NCBI GenBank assembly: GCA_025331445.1
Contig: JAIWNE010000036.1
Location: forward strand, 62,001 to 126,000
Direction of reading: 5' to 3'
DNA from: Blakeslea trispora
Taxonomy: Eukaryota > Mucoromycota > Mucoromycetes > Mucorales > Choanephoraceae
Length of the DNA stretch: 64,000 bases
The stretch's first letter is position 1. Each line of letters opens with the position of its first letter. Of this stretch, positions 62,525-64,000 are shown piece by piece. The position numbers and the translations under genes are program-made. The notes under the pieces were generated by a model that was not told the origin of the DNA, searched no databases, and saw only the letters and a program-made list of their open reading frames with translations.

Positions 62525-64000
62525 GTCAGAAGGTCCTCAAAATGCTCATCCAAAACGATGTTACTCGAAAGCATGTCTTTCATTGACTCCTCTAATAGTG
62601 TTCCTTAAACGAAATCCAGCTCTTGTAAGGATTGCAGGACGTTACTGGCTTCGTCTCTGAGACAAAGCTTACTTTATTAGCTTGGTTGTTTAAATCACTT
62701 TCGTTTCTTATTTTTAGTCGAACAAGTTTGCAATCACTGGAGCTTTCTTGTTGAATCTCTTTGGTAGAAGAGAGAATTTTGATGGTTTGATGTTTTGTAT
62801 TGTTCTTTATGAGCCCACTCATCAAAAATCATTGTATGCAAAAGCTTAAATGAGCGACGGTAATAACAACTTTTTATTGGCTAGCAGTGTCCAATTGTAT
62901 TTGCTTATTACCAGCGGAGTAGTTCCCCAGGTACAGCAGCCCCGCCCAAAAAGAATTCACATCGGAGGTCAAAAAGTAGATATAAAGCAAATCCAAACTT
63001 CAAAATCTTAATTACAATTCTTCTGATGAATTCATGTTGATATGAGTTTTCGGCTTGAAGCACTCAGACAGCTTAAAAAAATTATACATCAAAACTTAGC
63101 AAATCATTGTTAGTAACTTGTTAACTCCTTTTGTATTTTGCAATATCTCTAGCTCATAGAAACGTACTATAAATTGCTTGTAGCGTAGAAAAGATATGGA
63201 AAGAGGTCTAGTTGAAGGAGAAAACTCTGATTCTAAGAACAAATGATACTTGCAGCCGTGTCTATTCAGAAGCTTGGTTTGACTTTTATTGTTGGTCTGA
63301 AATGACAGATGTGTTCAAATGGAGCGCTCTTCTCCAGTATGGTTTCCAAGGGAACAATATTGGCTCATTTGGTTTAAAGAAAATAGACAAAATGCACAGA
63401 TTGAAGTCCGCAACTTTGTGTGGAAGTACGGAATGGCATCCGATTTACAAATCTTTTTTTCAATTTCAGGCAATTCAACAAATAGAATTGTCTGATTAGA
63501 AAATTAAGGTTAGACAAATAAGCATGGATGCTGATGACTAACCAGTACCAAAGAGAAGAAAGACCTTTTAGTCTTGTACAATGAAAGAGTGACAGAACCA
63601 TTTAACGCTACCTGCTTGGAAGCTCCAAAAAACACAAACAGGGAGAGTACAGCATTGGATGTAGCACTTTGTCTCTTTCATTATCTGAATTTTGCACTTC
63701 ATTTGGCTTAATGTTGCTCCCCCTTTAAAATCATCAAATTCTTTCAAATCGATAAAGTATTTCGATTATTCTGAACAACAGACTTTCTTTAATAATCCTA
63801 GCCTTTTTTCCCCGTTTCTAAAAAAGACAGAAAAGAGTAAATGTGGAGTAACATCAAAAAAGAAGATATGACTGTGAAACATTGCTTTTCTTCAGAATCA
63901 TAATTTGCACCTTTTTACTTGAGGCAACTCTTCTTTCCTGATTTAAAGTGTCTAGAACTAGGCTATAAATCTTATTGTACTAATTTAAGTTTCTGCTGAG
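62525..64000. other. Non-coding end of the window
   Basis: No gene, tRNA or repeat could be supported. Short ORFs (62355-62660 +, 63212-63499 +) lack recognisable domains. Confidence 0.4.

Noticed and set aside
1..64000. tRNA, rRNA or other structured RNA genes
   Set aside because: Scanned intergenic regions by eye for cloverleaf-like or A/B-box patterns and found none I could support; a covariance-model search would be decisive.

Overview
The window is nuclear DNA of a filamentous fungus, most likely a mucoralean (Mucoromycota). Reasons: A+T-rich intergenic DNA, many 50-80 nt GT-AG introns, a SHO1-type osmosensor, V-ATPase subunit H, MICOS and Elongator genes with fungal architecture, and mobile elements (a DIRS-type element, a LINE, Tc1/mariner elements) together with a GH8 hydrolase. 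Species was not determined.

Layout. 197-7546: a 7.35 kb Tc1/mariner-type element flanked by TA. It is a near-perfect giant inverted repeat. Each arm carries an identical 421-aa DD34E transposase, a small overlapping ORF and a ~0.87 kb minisatellite. Between the arms sits an intact four-exon cargo gene. 7547-9170: non-coding DNA with two abutting MITE-like elements. 9171-11349 (+): aquaporin, then an FKBP-TPR isomerase only 83 nt downstream. 11882-15738 (-): V-ATPase subunit H (VMA13) and MICOS subunit MIC60. 17018-20462 (+): M17 leucyl aminopeptidase and SHO1. 23437-25133 (+): mitochondrial citrate synthase with optimised codons. 26603-29251 (+): glycogen phosphorylase. 29412-35030 (+): a near-intact LINE with a 14-bp target-site duplication. 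35304-36065 (-): coiled-coil protein of unknown role. 37993-39803 (+): MFS-type transporter. 40783-41467 (+): two-finger C2H2 protein. 42131-43367 (+): thioredoxin-like/F-box fusion. 45470-49805 (-): a DIRS-type tyrosine-recombinase retroelement with both inverted terminal repeats and the diagnostic internal complementary region. 50022-52079 (+): ELP3. 52367-53197 (-): hemerythrin-domain protein. 54462-56210 (+): Ser-rich protein with SxIP motifs. 56982-59061 (+): membrane-anchored class 3 lipase. 59355-59893 (-): secreted Kre9-like protein. 60628-62001 (-): GH8 hydrolase. 62002-64000: mostly non-coding, with a possible TnpB/Fanzor-like C-terminal remnant.

The host genes are mostly unlinked housekeeping functions: TCA cycle, glycogen breakdown, vacuolar acidification, cristae organisation, tRNA modification and osmosensing. 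They do not form a cluster. The most unusual structure is the 197-7546 element. Its arms are collinear with a constant coordinate sum of 7743 from the termini to the end of the small ORF. The minisatellite variant order differs between arms, yet array length differs by about 1 nt. The central gene splices into one intact 428-codon frame. Several gene models (aquaporin, MFS, GH8) need one junction that canonical GT-AG splicing does not deliver in frame, so assembly indels or non-canonical introns are possible.
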